Assembly (NCBI GenBank): GCA_035369485.1 | Contig: DAOSMC010000008.1 | Span: 1-19,662 of the forward strand | Direction: 5' to 3' | Length of the DNA: 19,662 bases | From: JAQVHD01 sp035369485 | GTDB taxonomy: Bacteria; Patescibacteriota; Minisyncoccia; UBA6257; JAAZHW01 | Made by a program: the position numbers and the translations under genes | Part shown: positions 6,461 to 13,732 of the stretch, one piece after another | Layout of the letters: the number at the start of each line of letters is the position of its first letter | How positions within the stretch are numbered: the first letter of the stretch is position 1 | The notes under the pieces: generated by a model | What the model was told of the DNA's origin: nothing | Seen by the model: the letters and a program-made list of their open reading frames with translations, nothing else | Database searches by the model: none

Positions 6461-7606
6461 ATGGCCTATAAAAAATTAAGCGCTAATTTAAAAAAGAGAA
6501 AGTCAGGAAGTTCAGCGGTGAAACGAAAAAAAGAACCTCTTTCTAAAAAGAAAAGTAGAGTTAAGGTTTCGCCGAAAAGAAAGAAATTAGCAAAAAGAGA
6601 GCTATTGATTAAGCCTAAAGATAATCTCATTATGATGCCGATTGCTGATCACGATTGGGAGGCGTGGCAAGTTTTTAATCCTGGTGTTATTGCTTTAGAA
6701 GACAGAATCCATTTTATTTATCGAGCAATTGGTGTTGATGGGATTTCGCGTTTTGGCTATGCTTCTTCGCCAGATGGTTTTTTAATTGATGAGAGGTTAC
6801 CACGTCCTGTTTATGAGCATCCTTCATTAAATTCTGGTTTAAATTATTATTCGTTTGGTTCGGGCGGAAGTTTTGGCGGAGCAGAAGATGCACGGCTTAC
6901 TCGAGTTGATAACGAAGATAATATTTTTATGACCTATACTGCTTGCGATGAAGGGTTGAGAGTGGCTCTTACTTCAATAAAAGTCAAAGATTTTTTGAAA
7001 AAAAATTGGCAATGGGAAAAGCCGGTTCTAATTTCACCACCGGGTGAAGTTCATAAAAATTGGGTTATTTTTCCAGAAAAAATTAATGGCCAATACGCTA
7101 TTTTACATAGTTTAAGACCAAGAGTTTTGATTGCTTATCGAGATAACTTGAATTTTCAAAAAGGGGAGTACATTAATAGTTTTTATGATGGTTACAACGA
7201 AGAAACAGGGTGGGAAATTAGAATTAGAGGCGCTGGAGCGCCACCTATTAAAACAAAATATGGATGGTTAGTATTTTATCATGCTAATGACAAATCAGAT
7301 CCTAATAAATATAAAGTGGGAGCAATACTTTTAGATTTAATGAATCCTGAAACAACTCTGATGCGGTCTTCAAAGCCTATTCTTGAGCCAGATGAACCTT
7401 TTCAGTCTAATGGTTTTAAACCCGGCATTGTTTATGTTTCAGGCGCGGTAGTTAAAGATGGCACCCTTTTTATTTATTATGGCGTAGCGGATAATTATAT
7501 TTGTGTTGCGTGGGCTAATTTTGATGAATTTTTAAATGATCTCGTTCAACAGACAAAGCCAAAATTAAAGCAAAAAGTGATTTTGAACAAAAAAGATGCT
7601 CGGTAA
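6461..7606 (+). CDS. GH130 family glycoside phosphorylase/hydrolase with basic N-terminal tail
   Basis: The 381-residue protein has a GH130 five-bladed propeller from about residue 50: FNPGVI (72-77), FIYRAIG (85-91), GGAEDARLT (139-147, carrying the acidic residue D143 equivalent to the catalytic Asp of the usual EDPR), FPEKINGQY (204-212), GAGAPPIKTKYGWLVFYH (257-274) and an IYYGVAD ending (338-344). GH130 enzymes act on beta-mannosides, usually by phosphorolysis to mannose-1-phosphate. Family phosphorylases normally have HR in the strand after FPEK; here it reads HS (216-217), so phosphorolysis is uncertain. Residues 1-46 contain 21 Lys/Arg and no predicted fold, an odd addition. The next ATG (6632) would remove the tail, but the tail frame is open with normal codons. 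The gene heads a three-gene set with PGI/PMI and a double GH130. Confidence 0.88.
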   Translation: MAYKKLSANLKKRKSGSSAVKRKKEPLSKKKSRVKVSPKRKKLAKRELLIKPKDNLIMMPIADHDWEAWQVFNPGVIALEDRIHFIYRAIGVDGISRFGYASSPDGFLIDERLPRPVYEHPSLNSGLNYYSFGSGGSFGGAEDARLTRVDNEDNIFMTYTACDEGLRVALTSIKVKDFLKKNWQWEKPVLISPPGEVHKNWVIFPEKINGQYAILHSLRPRVLIAYRDNLNFQKGEYINSFYDGYNEETGWEIRIRGAGAPPIKTKYGWLVFYHANDKSDPNKYKVGAILLDLMNPETTLMRSSKPILEPDEPFQSNGFKPGIVYVSGAVVKDGTLFIYYGVADNYICVAWANFDEFLNDLVQQTKPKLKQKVILNKKDAR

Positions 7607-7624
7607 TTTTAATAAAATTGTAAG

Positions 7625-8596
7625 ATGAACTTTTTAGAATCCATAGAAAAATTTCCTCAGCAATTCCTTTTTCAACCTCAAATTAAAAATATTGAGCGTT
7701 TAAAGAAGGCGGATTATTTTATTGTTTTGGGAATGGGCGGTTCTGCATTGGCAGCTGATCTTTTAAAAGCTCGTTTTCCCAAAAAGCCGCTTTTTATTCA
7801 TAAAAATTATGGTCTACCATCTTTGGCAGAGCAGATTTTGAAAAAAAGTCTTGTGATTGCCTGTTCTTATTCCGGCAATACCGAGGAAGTGCTTGATGGA
7901 TATAATGAAGCTCAAAAAAAGAAAATGATGGTAGCTGTTATCAGTAGCGGTGGCAAACTTTTAAATAAAGCCAAAAAAAACAAATCGCCGTATATTCAAA
8001 TTCCTAATTTTAATATTCAACCACGTCTTTCCCTCGGATTAATGAGTAAGGCTTTAGCTGCTTTTATGCAAGACAAAATACTTTTTCAAGAACTTTCTTC
8101 TTTGGCTCGGATTTTGAAACCTCAGTCGTTTCAGAAGCAGGGGCAAAAAATAGCCCGTACTCTTTATAAACACATACCAATTATTTATGCCTCCACAGCC
8201 AATGAGGCCCTGGCTTATCATTGGAAAATTAGTTTTAATGAAAATACTAAAATCCCCGCTTTTTATAATGTTTTTCCCGAATTAAATCACAATGAATTAA
8301 GTTGTTTTGATTTGCATTCGTCAACCAAAATTTTATCAGAAAAATTTAGCATTGTTTTATTGGAGGATAAAAAAGATGAACCACGTATTCAAAAAAGAGT
8401 GGCTGTTTTAAAGAAAATTTTGCGAACAAATAATTTTAATATTCAAGAAATTAAATTATTAAATCATTCGGAGAGTGAAAAAATATTTTCTTCTGTGTTA
8501 CTGGCTAATTGGAGTTCTTACTATTTAGCTAAAAAATATTTTATTGAGCCAGAAAGCGTGCCTTTAGTCGAAAAATTTAAAAAGTTGATTAAATGA
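7625..8596 (+). CDS. Bifunctional phosphoglucose/phosphomannose isomerase
   Basis: The 323-residue SIS-domain isomerase interconverts glucose-6-phosphate or mannose-6-phosphate with fructose-6-phosphate in the cytosol. Visible motifs are GMGGSALAADLL (36-47), the phosphate-binding SYSGNTEEV (81-89), an IQPR turn (131-134) and FPELNHNEL (217-225). E206 in NENTK and H222 in LNHNE have the spacing of the catalytic Glu/His pair described for the Pyrobaculum aerophilum enzyme (Glu203/His219, from memory). Length is usual for the family. The gene overlaps the next by ATGA (8593-8596), so translation is probably coupled. Between two GH130 genes it would carry mannose-6-phosphate into glycolysis. The mutase that would make mannose-6-phosphate from mannose-1-phosphate is not in the window. 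Confidence 0.9.
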   Translation: MNFLESIEKFPQQFLFQPQIKNIERLKKADYFIVLGMGGSALAADLLKARFPKKPLFIHKNYGLPSLAEQILKKSLVIACSYSGNTEEVLDGYNEAQKKKMMVAVISSGGKLLNKAKKNKSPYIQIPNFNIQPRLSLGLMSKALAAFMQDKILFQELSSLARILKPQSFQKQGQKIARTLYKHIPIIYASTANEALAYHWKISFNENTKIPAFYNVFPELNHNELSCFDLHSSTKILSEKFSIVLLEDKKDEPRIQKRVAVLKKILRTNNFNIQEIKLLNHSESEKIFSSVLLANWSSYYLAKKYFIEPESVPLVEKFKKLIK

Positions 8597-10515
8597 TAAT
8601 TAAACGTTCGCCTCAAAATCCTATTTTGAAGCCATTACGAGAACATGGTTGGGAAGCCGAAGCGACTTTTAATCCATGCGCCGTTGTTAAAGGCAAAGAT
8701 ATCTTTCTTTTATATCGGGCTATTTCGATGCCGCATTATCATTCGTGGGCCCGATCTAATATTGTTACGTCTGATATAGGAATTGCTCAAAGTCATGATG
8801 GCCATTATTTTTTTAATCGAAAAAGATTTATTGTACCAGAAGAAGATTGGGAGCGATTTGGATGTGAAGATCCTCGAGTGACAAAATTAAATGATAAATA
8901 TTATATTTTTTATACTGCTCTTTCTAAATATCCCTTTCGGGCAGAAGGTATAAAAGTTGGATTAGCCATCAGTAAGGATTTAAAAAATATTCAAGAAAAA
9001 CATTTAGTAACACCTTTTAACGCTAAAGCCATGGCTTTGTTTCCCGAAAAAATTAATGGTCAAATCACGGCAATTTTAACTGTTCATACCGATCAACCAC
9101 CAGCAAAAATTTGCTTAGCCTCTTTTAATAAAGAAAGCGATATCTGGTCAGAAAAATTTTGGAATGAGTGGTACAAAAATTTTGAAAAATATGCCCTGCC
9201 ACTTCAAAGAAATAAAGAAGATCATATTGAAGTAGGAGCCCCGCCTCTTAAAACAAAATATGGCTGGTTAATTTTTTATAGTTATATTCGTAATTATTTT
9301 TCTCCAGATCGATTATTTGGCATTGAGGCAATTTTATTAGATTTAAAAAATCCGTCTAAAATTTTAGCGAGAACTGAATATCCCATTTTAACAGCTGAAG
9401 AATATTATGAAAAAATCGGCTTCGTGCCTAACGTTGTTTTTCCCAGCGGTGCTTTTATAAAGGATAATTGGATCTATCTTTATTATGGCGGTGCCGATAC
9501 AGTTGGTTGTTTGGCATTAATTCACCTCCCTACATTTTTCAACGAAATGCTAATGGAAGATAGTAAAAAACCAAAATTAGAACGTTTTCCCAACAATCCC
9601 ATTCTGCTTCCTCGTCAAGAAAATTTCTGGGAAAAGAAGGCAGTTTTTAACCCGGGCGCAATTTATTTGAATAATAAAGTCCATTTAATTTATCGAGCAA
9701 TTTCTGAAGATAATGTTTCTACTTTTGGTTATGCTCAAAGTTCAGACGGATATCATATTGATTGGCGATCTGATCAACCCATATATTTTCCTCGCGAGAG
9801 TTTTGAAAAAAGGGATAATCCTAATGTTTCTTGCGGATGCGAAGATCCGCGATTAACAAAAATAGGAAATAAGATTTATATGGGCTACACGGCTTTTGAT
9901 GGTCGTCTTCCGAGAATTGCACTTACTTCCATTGGTGTTAAAGATTTTTTAAATCAACAATGGCAGAATTGGGCAAGGCCAGTTTTGATTTCACCGGCTG
10001 ATTTGAATGATAAAGATATGGTAATTTTTCCAGAGAAATTCCAAGGTCAATATCTGATAGTTCATCGTGTAGGTTATGATATAGATTACTCCTTTTCTAA
10101 AGATCTAAATTTTGGAGAAGGAAAGTGGTTAGAAGAAAATAGATGGATCTATTGTCGTCCAGGTTGGTGGGATAGTAAAAAAATAGGAGTAGCTGCGCCA
10201 CCGCTGAAAACTAAAAATGGCTGGATTTTATTTTACCATGGTATCTCCGAAAATAATGTTTATCGAGTAGGGGCTATTCTGTTAGATCTCAAAAATCCTA
10301 TTAAAATTTTAGGTCGAACGACAAAACCCCTTTTAGAACCAAAAATGCCTTATGAAAAAGAAGGAGTGGTTAATAATGTTGTCTTTCCTTGTGGAGCAGT
10401 AGAAATTGAGGGTAAGGTTTTTATCTATTATGGCGGAGCGGATCGAGTAGTTTGTGGGGCTACTATAAATTTGGCAAAACTGCTTCAAATTTTCAAAATA
10501 GACAAGGAGTATTAA
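8593..10515 (+). CDS. Tandem two-domain GH130 protein
   Basis: The 640-residue protein consists of two complete GH130 propellers in one chain (about 1-320 and 328-640). Each has the usual landmarks: FNP (26-28; 352-354), LYRAIS / IYRAIS (40-45; 366-371), GCEDPR with the catalytic Asp (D93; D418), FPEK (150-153; 479-482), APPLKTK-GW (216-225; 535-544) and YYGGAD (297-302; 612-617). Domain 2 keeps HR (491-492) and YHG (548-550), typical of phosphorylases. Domain 1 has HT (165-166) and YS (229-230) there, so it has lost basic residues expected to hold phosphate. Domain 1 may be a hydrolase, a binding domain or an enzyme of different specificity. It starts inside the stop of the PGI/PMI gene (ATGA). 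No signal peptide is present, so it acts in the cytosol on imported or self-made mannosides. Confidence 0.9.
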   Translation: MIIKRSPQNPILKPLREHGWEAEATFNPCAVVKGKDIFLLYRAISMPHYHSWARSNIVTSDIGIAQSHDGHYFFNRKRFIVPEEDWERFGCEDPRVTKLNDKYYIFYTALSKYPFRAEGIKVGLAISKDLKNIQEKHLVTPFNAKAMALFPEKINGQITAILTVHTDQPPAKICLASFNKESDIWSEKFWNEWYKNFEKYALPLQRNKEDHIEVGAPPLKTKYGWLIFYSYIRNYFSPDRLFGIEAILLDLKNPSKILARTEYPILTAEEYYEKIGFVPNVVFPSGAFIKDNWIYLYYGGADTVGCLALIHLPTFFNEMLMEDSKKPKLERFPNNPILLPRQENFWEKKAVFNPGAIYLNNKVHLIYRAISEDNVSTFGYAQSSDGYHIDWRSDQPIYFPRESFEKRDNPNVSCGCEDPRLTKIGNKIYMGYTAFDGRLPRIALTSIGVKDFLNQQWQNWARPVLISPADLNDKDMVIFPEKFQGQYLIVHRVGYDIDYSFSKDLNFGEGKWLEENRWIYCRPGWWDSKKIGVAAPPLKTKNGWILFYHGISENNVYRVGAILLDLKNPIKILGRTTKPLLEPKMPYEKEGVVNNVVFPCGAVEIEGKVFIYYGGADRVVCGATINLAKLLQIFKIDKEY

Positions 10516-10544
10516 TTGAACAAACATAGAAATTATTGATCATC

Positions 10545-10573
10545 TTGTTTTCGTCACCTTTTTTGCTTATAAT
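10545..10573 (+). promoter_or_regulatory. promoter giving a leaderless or near-leaderless mRNA
   Basis: TTGTTT (10545-10550) and TATAAT (10568-10573) are separated by 17 bp. The expected start of transcription, about 10580, coincides with the ATG at 10581. The mRNA would therefore have almost no 5' leader. This also rules out a TTG at 10536 as the translation start, because it lies upstream of the promoter. Confidence 0.65.
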
Positions 10574-10580
10574 AAAAAAT

Positions 10581-11411
10581 ATGAATAAAGCAATCACTAT
10601 TTTTTTAATAATTGTTGTTATAGGGTTGGGAATCGCTGTCATTTTTAAACTAACCCAAAATCAAACGCCACAGAAGGTTAATCTTCAAGTAACCGAATAT
10701 CAAGATCCAGTAGCCCTTAAAAAAGTAATTGATGAATTAGAAGCTAGAAATTTAAAGCCGGCTACTATTTTTGTCGGCGGTGAGTTAGCAAAAAATAATT
10801 GCCAACTTATTAAAGATTTAGATCAAAAAGGTTATGAAATTGCAGCTTTTGGCTATGCGTTGGATGAAAATGGCGAATTTATTCAATTAGCTGACTTAAC
10901 AAGAAAAAAACAAGAAGAAGTTATTAAAAATACTAAAGAAGATATTGAAAATTGTTTGGGTCATAAAATAAATGGTTTTAGGTCGCAGAGATTTAGCCAA
11001 AATAAAGACACGATTGAAATTGTGAAAAATTTAGGATTTAGTTGGAATGGCAGTTTTGTTGTTAATTGGCATCCAGAAGCTTCTTTTATTCCATATTATT
11101 CTAATGACTATGGTTTTTATGTGGTATCTATTGAAGGAGTAAAAAATACCGGCTATGTTTTATGCGATACAGCCACAGCTTCTTTTGGAAAAACAGCTAA
11201 AGAATGGCGCGAAACTATTCAAGAATATTTTAATATTCATCAAAAAGAAGAGACTCCCTTTATCACCGAATTTCATCCATATTTTTTAACTGATAATTCT
11301 GATTGGTGGGATGAATTTATTAAACTTTTGGATTGGTTTAAAAAGCAAAATGCCAATTATTTAACTACTCAACAACTCATTGATTCTTCTTGTCTTATCT
11401 GTGGTGAATAA
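10581..11411 (+). CDS. Membrane-anchored degenerate polysaccharide deacetylase-like protein
   Basis: The 276-residue protein has one N-terminal membrane anchor (about 5-24); the rest faces outside. The fold reads as a NodB-type barrel: ATIFVGGELAKNNCQLIKDL (61-80), GYEIAAFGY (84-92) where active enzymes have G-x-E-I-x-x-H-x-x-x-H, NGFRSQRF (131-138) for the R-x-P region, and FITEFHPYF (227-235) for the final His strand. The TFDD motif and the metal-binding H-x3-H are absent, so it is probably not a normal zinc deacetylase. It could bind glycans or act differently. The ATG at 10581 was chosen over an in-frame TTG at 10536 because the promoter lies between them. It is followed 57 nt later by another anchored extracytoplasmic protein. 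Confidence 0.75.
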   Translation: MNKAITIFLIIVVIGLGIAVIFKLTQNQTPQKVNLQVTEYQDPVALKKVIDELEARNLKPATIFVGGELAKNNCQLIKDLDQKGYEIAAFGYALDENGEFIQLADLTRKKQEEVIKNTKEDIENCLGHKINGFRSQRFSQNKDTIEIVKNLGFSWNGSFVVNWHPEASFIPYYSNDYGFYVVSIEGVKNTGYVLCDTATASFGKTAKEWRETIQEYFNIHQKEETPFITEFHPYFLTDNSDWWDEFIKLLDWFKKQNANYLTTQQLIDSSCLICGE

Positions 11412-11468
11412 TTTATTGTTGTATTAAAATCAATTAAGAAAAGGCCATAATTAAATAAAACACATCTT

Positions 11469-12404
11469 ATGAAAAAAAATTATAAAATTATTATTTGCGT
11501 TGTAATAATTGTTTTAATTGGTGTGGGAATTTGGATTTATTTAAATCAACCCCAATTAAGTTCGGTCAATAAAACAATGGTTAATTCTGATGTTGGAGAA
11601 GGCTTGGTTTTAATAAATCACATTAATTATCTTTGTAAAGACGATAAAATAGTAGAGGCCTATTTTTATCAAGGACCAGAAGTTTCGTCTTTGCCCGGTG
11701 AGCCGCCAGTAGCAACCGGAAAAGCAAAAATTATTTTAAGCGATGGCCGCAATTTAATTTTAAATCAGAGTATTGCAGCTGATGGCGTTCGCTATACTAA
11801 TGAAGATGAATCGTTTATTTTTTGGACAAAAGGGCCAACAGCTTTAGTTTTGGAAAATAATGAACAAAAAAATTATCAAGATTGCATGGCTTTATCAAAA
11901 GAATCAAAGGATTTACCCAACACTTATTTAGATGCTCAAAAAGGATTTTCTCTTCGGTACCCAGCTGATTATTCAGTAGATACAGATTATAAATATCAGG
12001 GATTAGGCCCAGATAAACAAATACGAGGTGTTAAATTTACTATTCCCGAAAGTATGGCCAGAGGCACTAATTTATCAAGCTTTGATACCGGTGTATCAAT
12101 TGAAATAATTCCAACTGTTGAAAATTGCAATGCCGGAATGTTTTTTGGTGGCGATGTAAAAAGCCAATTAAAAACAGATGGTGACAGAGAACATTCTTTT
12201 GCTTCTTTAAGTGAGGGAGCCGCTGGTAATTTTTATGAAGAGCAAGTCTGGGCATTTAACGGAATGAAATATTGTTTTGGAGTGCGGTATTTAATACATT
12301 CTACAAATATAGAAAATTACCCAGAAGGAAGTGTTTCGCAATTTGATAAAAATGCTTTATTAGAACAATTTGATAAAATTCGCCGCTCACTAATAGTTTT
12401 ATAA
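11469..12404 (+). CDS. Membrane-anchored MliC-like (lysozyme inhibitor) domain protein
   Basis: The 311-residue protein has an N-terminal anchor (about 5-24) and two extracytoplasmic parts. Residues 53-139 match the MliC/PliC fold that blocks C-type lysozyme: NYLCKDDKIVEAYFY (53-67), a dGxxlxL strand, SIAADGVRY (101-109) in place of the SxSGxxY loop, FIFWTKGPTALVLE (116-129), and the closing C139 that would pair with C56. In MliC a Ser and a Lys plug the lysozyme active site; S101 and K121 are at the matching places. Residues 155-311 begin KGFSLRYPADYSV, a motif of PsbP-like domains common in CPR surface proteins. The inhibitor role is inferred from the fold. It would suit a cell exposed to lysozyme from a host or predators. 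No SD is seen. Confidence 0.7.
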   Translation: MKKNYKIIICVVIIVLIGVGIWIYLNQPQLSSVNKTMVNSDVGEGLVLINHINYLCKDDKIVEAYFYQGPEVSSLPGEPPVATGKAKIILSDGRNLILNQSIAADGVRYTNEDESFIFWTKGPTALVLENNEQKNYQDCMALSKESKDLPNTYLDAQKGFSLRYPADYSVDTDYKYQGLGPDKQIRGVKFTIPESMARGTNLSSFDTGVSIEIIPTVENCNAGMFFGGDVKSQLKTDGDREHSFASLSEGAAGNFYEEQVWAFNGMKYCFGVRYLIHSTNIENYPEGSVSQFDKNALLEQFDKIRRSLIVL

Positions 12405-12591
12405 GATATAATTAATTTTTTTCGAATTACGTTTTTAAAGATTTAATTGGTTTACTTTTTTGATTTATTAATATTATTTATTAAAGAATTCTCCAAACTT
12501 TTATTGCTATTTTTTCTCATTTTTGTAGGCAAAAGGTTTTGAAAGATAGCGAATTATAAATTAGAAAAATCTTTAATTTAAATATTTATTG
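12405..12591. other. intergenic A+T-rich spacer without visible feature
   Basis: The 187 bases have T- and A-rich runs but no convincing promoter spacing and no terminator hairpin. TTGAAA at 12539-12544 and TATAAA at 12555-12560 are only 10 bp apart, too close for a sigma-70 promoter. Confidence 0.4.
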
Positions 12592-13002
12592 ATGAAAATA
12601 ATTATTTCAACAAAAGGCAATAATGATATAATTGATATTACTGAAGAAATTGTTCGAGCAGTAAAGGAAAGTAAAGCAAAGGAGGGTTTTTGTTTGGTTT
12701 TTTGTCCGGGGTCAACGGTAGGAATTACTAACCTTGAAGCTGAACCTAATCTTATTGAGGACTTCAAAGAATTTTTAGAAAAATTAGCGCCTTCGGATAA
12801 AGCTTATCATCATGATGAAACTTGGGGAGAGAAAAATGGATTTTCTCATTTAAGATCGGCACTGATTAAGCCGTTTTTTGTGGCACCAATTGAAAATGGA
12901 GATTTAATACTCGGCAATTGGCAGCAAATTGTTCTAGTTGATTTTGATAGTCGGCCGCGGCAAAGAGAGATAATAATTAAAATTTATAATTTTAATTATT
13001 AG
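12592..13002 (+). CDS. YjbQ / UPF0047 family protein
   Basis: The 136-residue protein matches the YjbQ family throughout: FCLVFCPGSTVGITNLE (33-49), YHHDETWGEKNGFSHLRSAL (72-91), APIENGDLILGNWQQIVLVDFDSRPRQRE (98-126). Members form small trimers with a metal site; some complement thiamine-phosphate synthase defects, but the true substrate is not settled. Many family members have HSTA or HTTA where this protein has GST (40-42), so one His of the site is replaced. I recall that a bacterial subgroup shares this PGST form, so it is probably a subfamily trait. The ATG at 12592 is preferred to an adjoining TTG at 12589. Confidence 0.88.
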   Translation: MKIIISTKGNNDIIDITEEIVRAVKESKAKEGFCLVFCPGSTVGITNLEAEPNLIEDFKEFLEKLAPSDKAYHHDETWGEKNGFSHLRSALIKPFFVAPIENGDLILGNWQQIVLVDFDSRPRQREIIIKIYNFNY

Positions 13003-13007
13003 GAGTA

Positions 13008-13037
13008 TTGCGATTTAACTATTTAAAGATTTATAAT
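13008..13037 (+). promoter_or_regulatory. candidate promoter for the ATP-cone gene
   Basis: TTGCGA (13008-13013) and TATAAT (13032-13037) are separated by 18 bp. Transcription would start near 13044, leaving a leader of about 23 nt before ATG 13067. The -35 lies just after the stop of the yjbQ-like gene. Confidence 0.5.
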
Positions 13038-13066
13038 AAAATTAAAGGTCGGCATTAACAAAAATT

Positions 13067-13351
13067 ATGGCTAGATTTGTTATTAAAAAATCAGGAGAAA
13101 AAGAGCCGTTTGATCCGATAAAAATAGGTGATTCTATTCGGGCAGCTGCAGCCGAGGCTAATTTAACCCCCGAACGAACAGAAAGCATAGTAAATCGTGT
13201 CGCGGCAGTTATTATTGAGATGGCGGCGCAAAAAGAGGAAATTGCCACTTCAGAAATTAGAGCCCGCATTCTAAAAGAGTTGGAAATTCTTGAGCCTTCG
13301 GTTGCTGAAGTGTGGAAGAAATTTGAAGCAGAGCATAATAAAACCGCCTAA
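13067..13351 (+). CDS. Free-standing ATP-cone domain protein
   Basis: The 94-residue protein is a single ATP-cone: VIKKSGEKEPFDPIKIGDSIRAA (5-27), an NRV-x-x-II helix, an EIATSEIRARIL segment and a closing helix (EPSVAEVWKKFE). ATP-cones bind ATP/dATP and usually sit at the N-terminus of ribonucleotide reductases, or form most of NrdR after a zinc ribbon. Here there is neither a zinc ribbon nor a catalytic domain, so it is not an ordinary NrdR. It could be a nucleotide-sensing subunit acting in trans or have another partner. The promoter in front suggests its own expression. A weak hairpin (CTCTT/AAGAG at 13377-13389) follows it. Confidence 0.85.
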   Translation: MARFVIKKSGEKEPFDPIKIGDSIRAAAAEANLTPERTESIVNRVAAVIIEMAAQKEEIATSEIRARILKELEILEPSVAEVWKKFEAEHNKTA

Positions 13352-13420
13352 ACGAAAAGAGACTTTTTGCTTGGATCTCTTTAAAAGAGAAAATTTTTGT
13401 TATTAAAAATTATTGAGTGA

Positions 13421-13732
13421 ATGTTTCGGAAAAAGTCTAAAAAATATAAAAAGCAAAAAAATTGGTCATCCGAAGTAACTCAAAATAGTTTTGCTTTAGA
13501 ATTAGATTCAGGCGTTTTTACTTGGAAAAATCCTAGGAGGATAGCCCTTTCACTTAAAAGATCAGCCGAGAAAAGCTTTAATCGTAAAGGGACGCCTTTT
13601 CAATCGGCAATGTCAATGTTAAATTTTTATATTAATCGAGCCGGAAAAAAATTAAAGTTGGATCAAAAGCAAATTTTAGAATCAGCAAAACAAGAATTGA
13701 GAATATTATTTCATAAAGAAAAACTTAAATGA
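13421..13732 (+). CDS. DUF3175 family protein
   Basis: The 103-residue protein has a basic N-terminus (FRKKSKKYKKQK) followed by the DUF3175 pattern: WSSEVTQNSFALELDSGVF, then NPRRIALSLKRSAEKS, RKGTPFQSAMSMLNFYINRAGKKL and a final helix ELRILFHKE. The function of the family is unknown; it is a short, basic, mostly helical soluble protein that could bind nucleic acid. It overlaps the next gene by ATGA (13729-13732), which suggests coupled translation. The match runs over nearly the full length. Confidence 0.85.
   Translation: MFRKKSKKYKKQKNWSSEVTQNSFALELDSGVFTWKNPRRIALSLKRSAEKSFNRKGTPFQSAMSMLNFYINRAGKKLKLDQKQILESAKQELRILFHKEKLK

Noticed and set aside
10536..10580. TTG start that would lengthen the deacetylase-like protein by 15 residues
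   Set aside because: The promoter -35 and -10 lie inside this stretch, so it would not be transcribed from that promoter. The shorter form has a normal membrane anchor.
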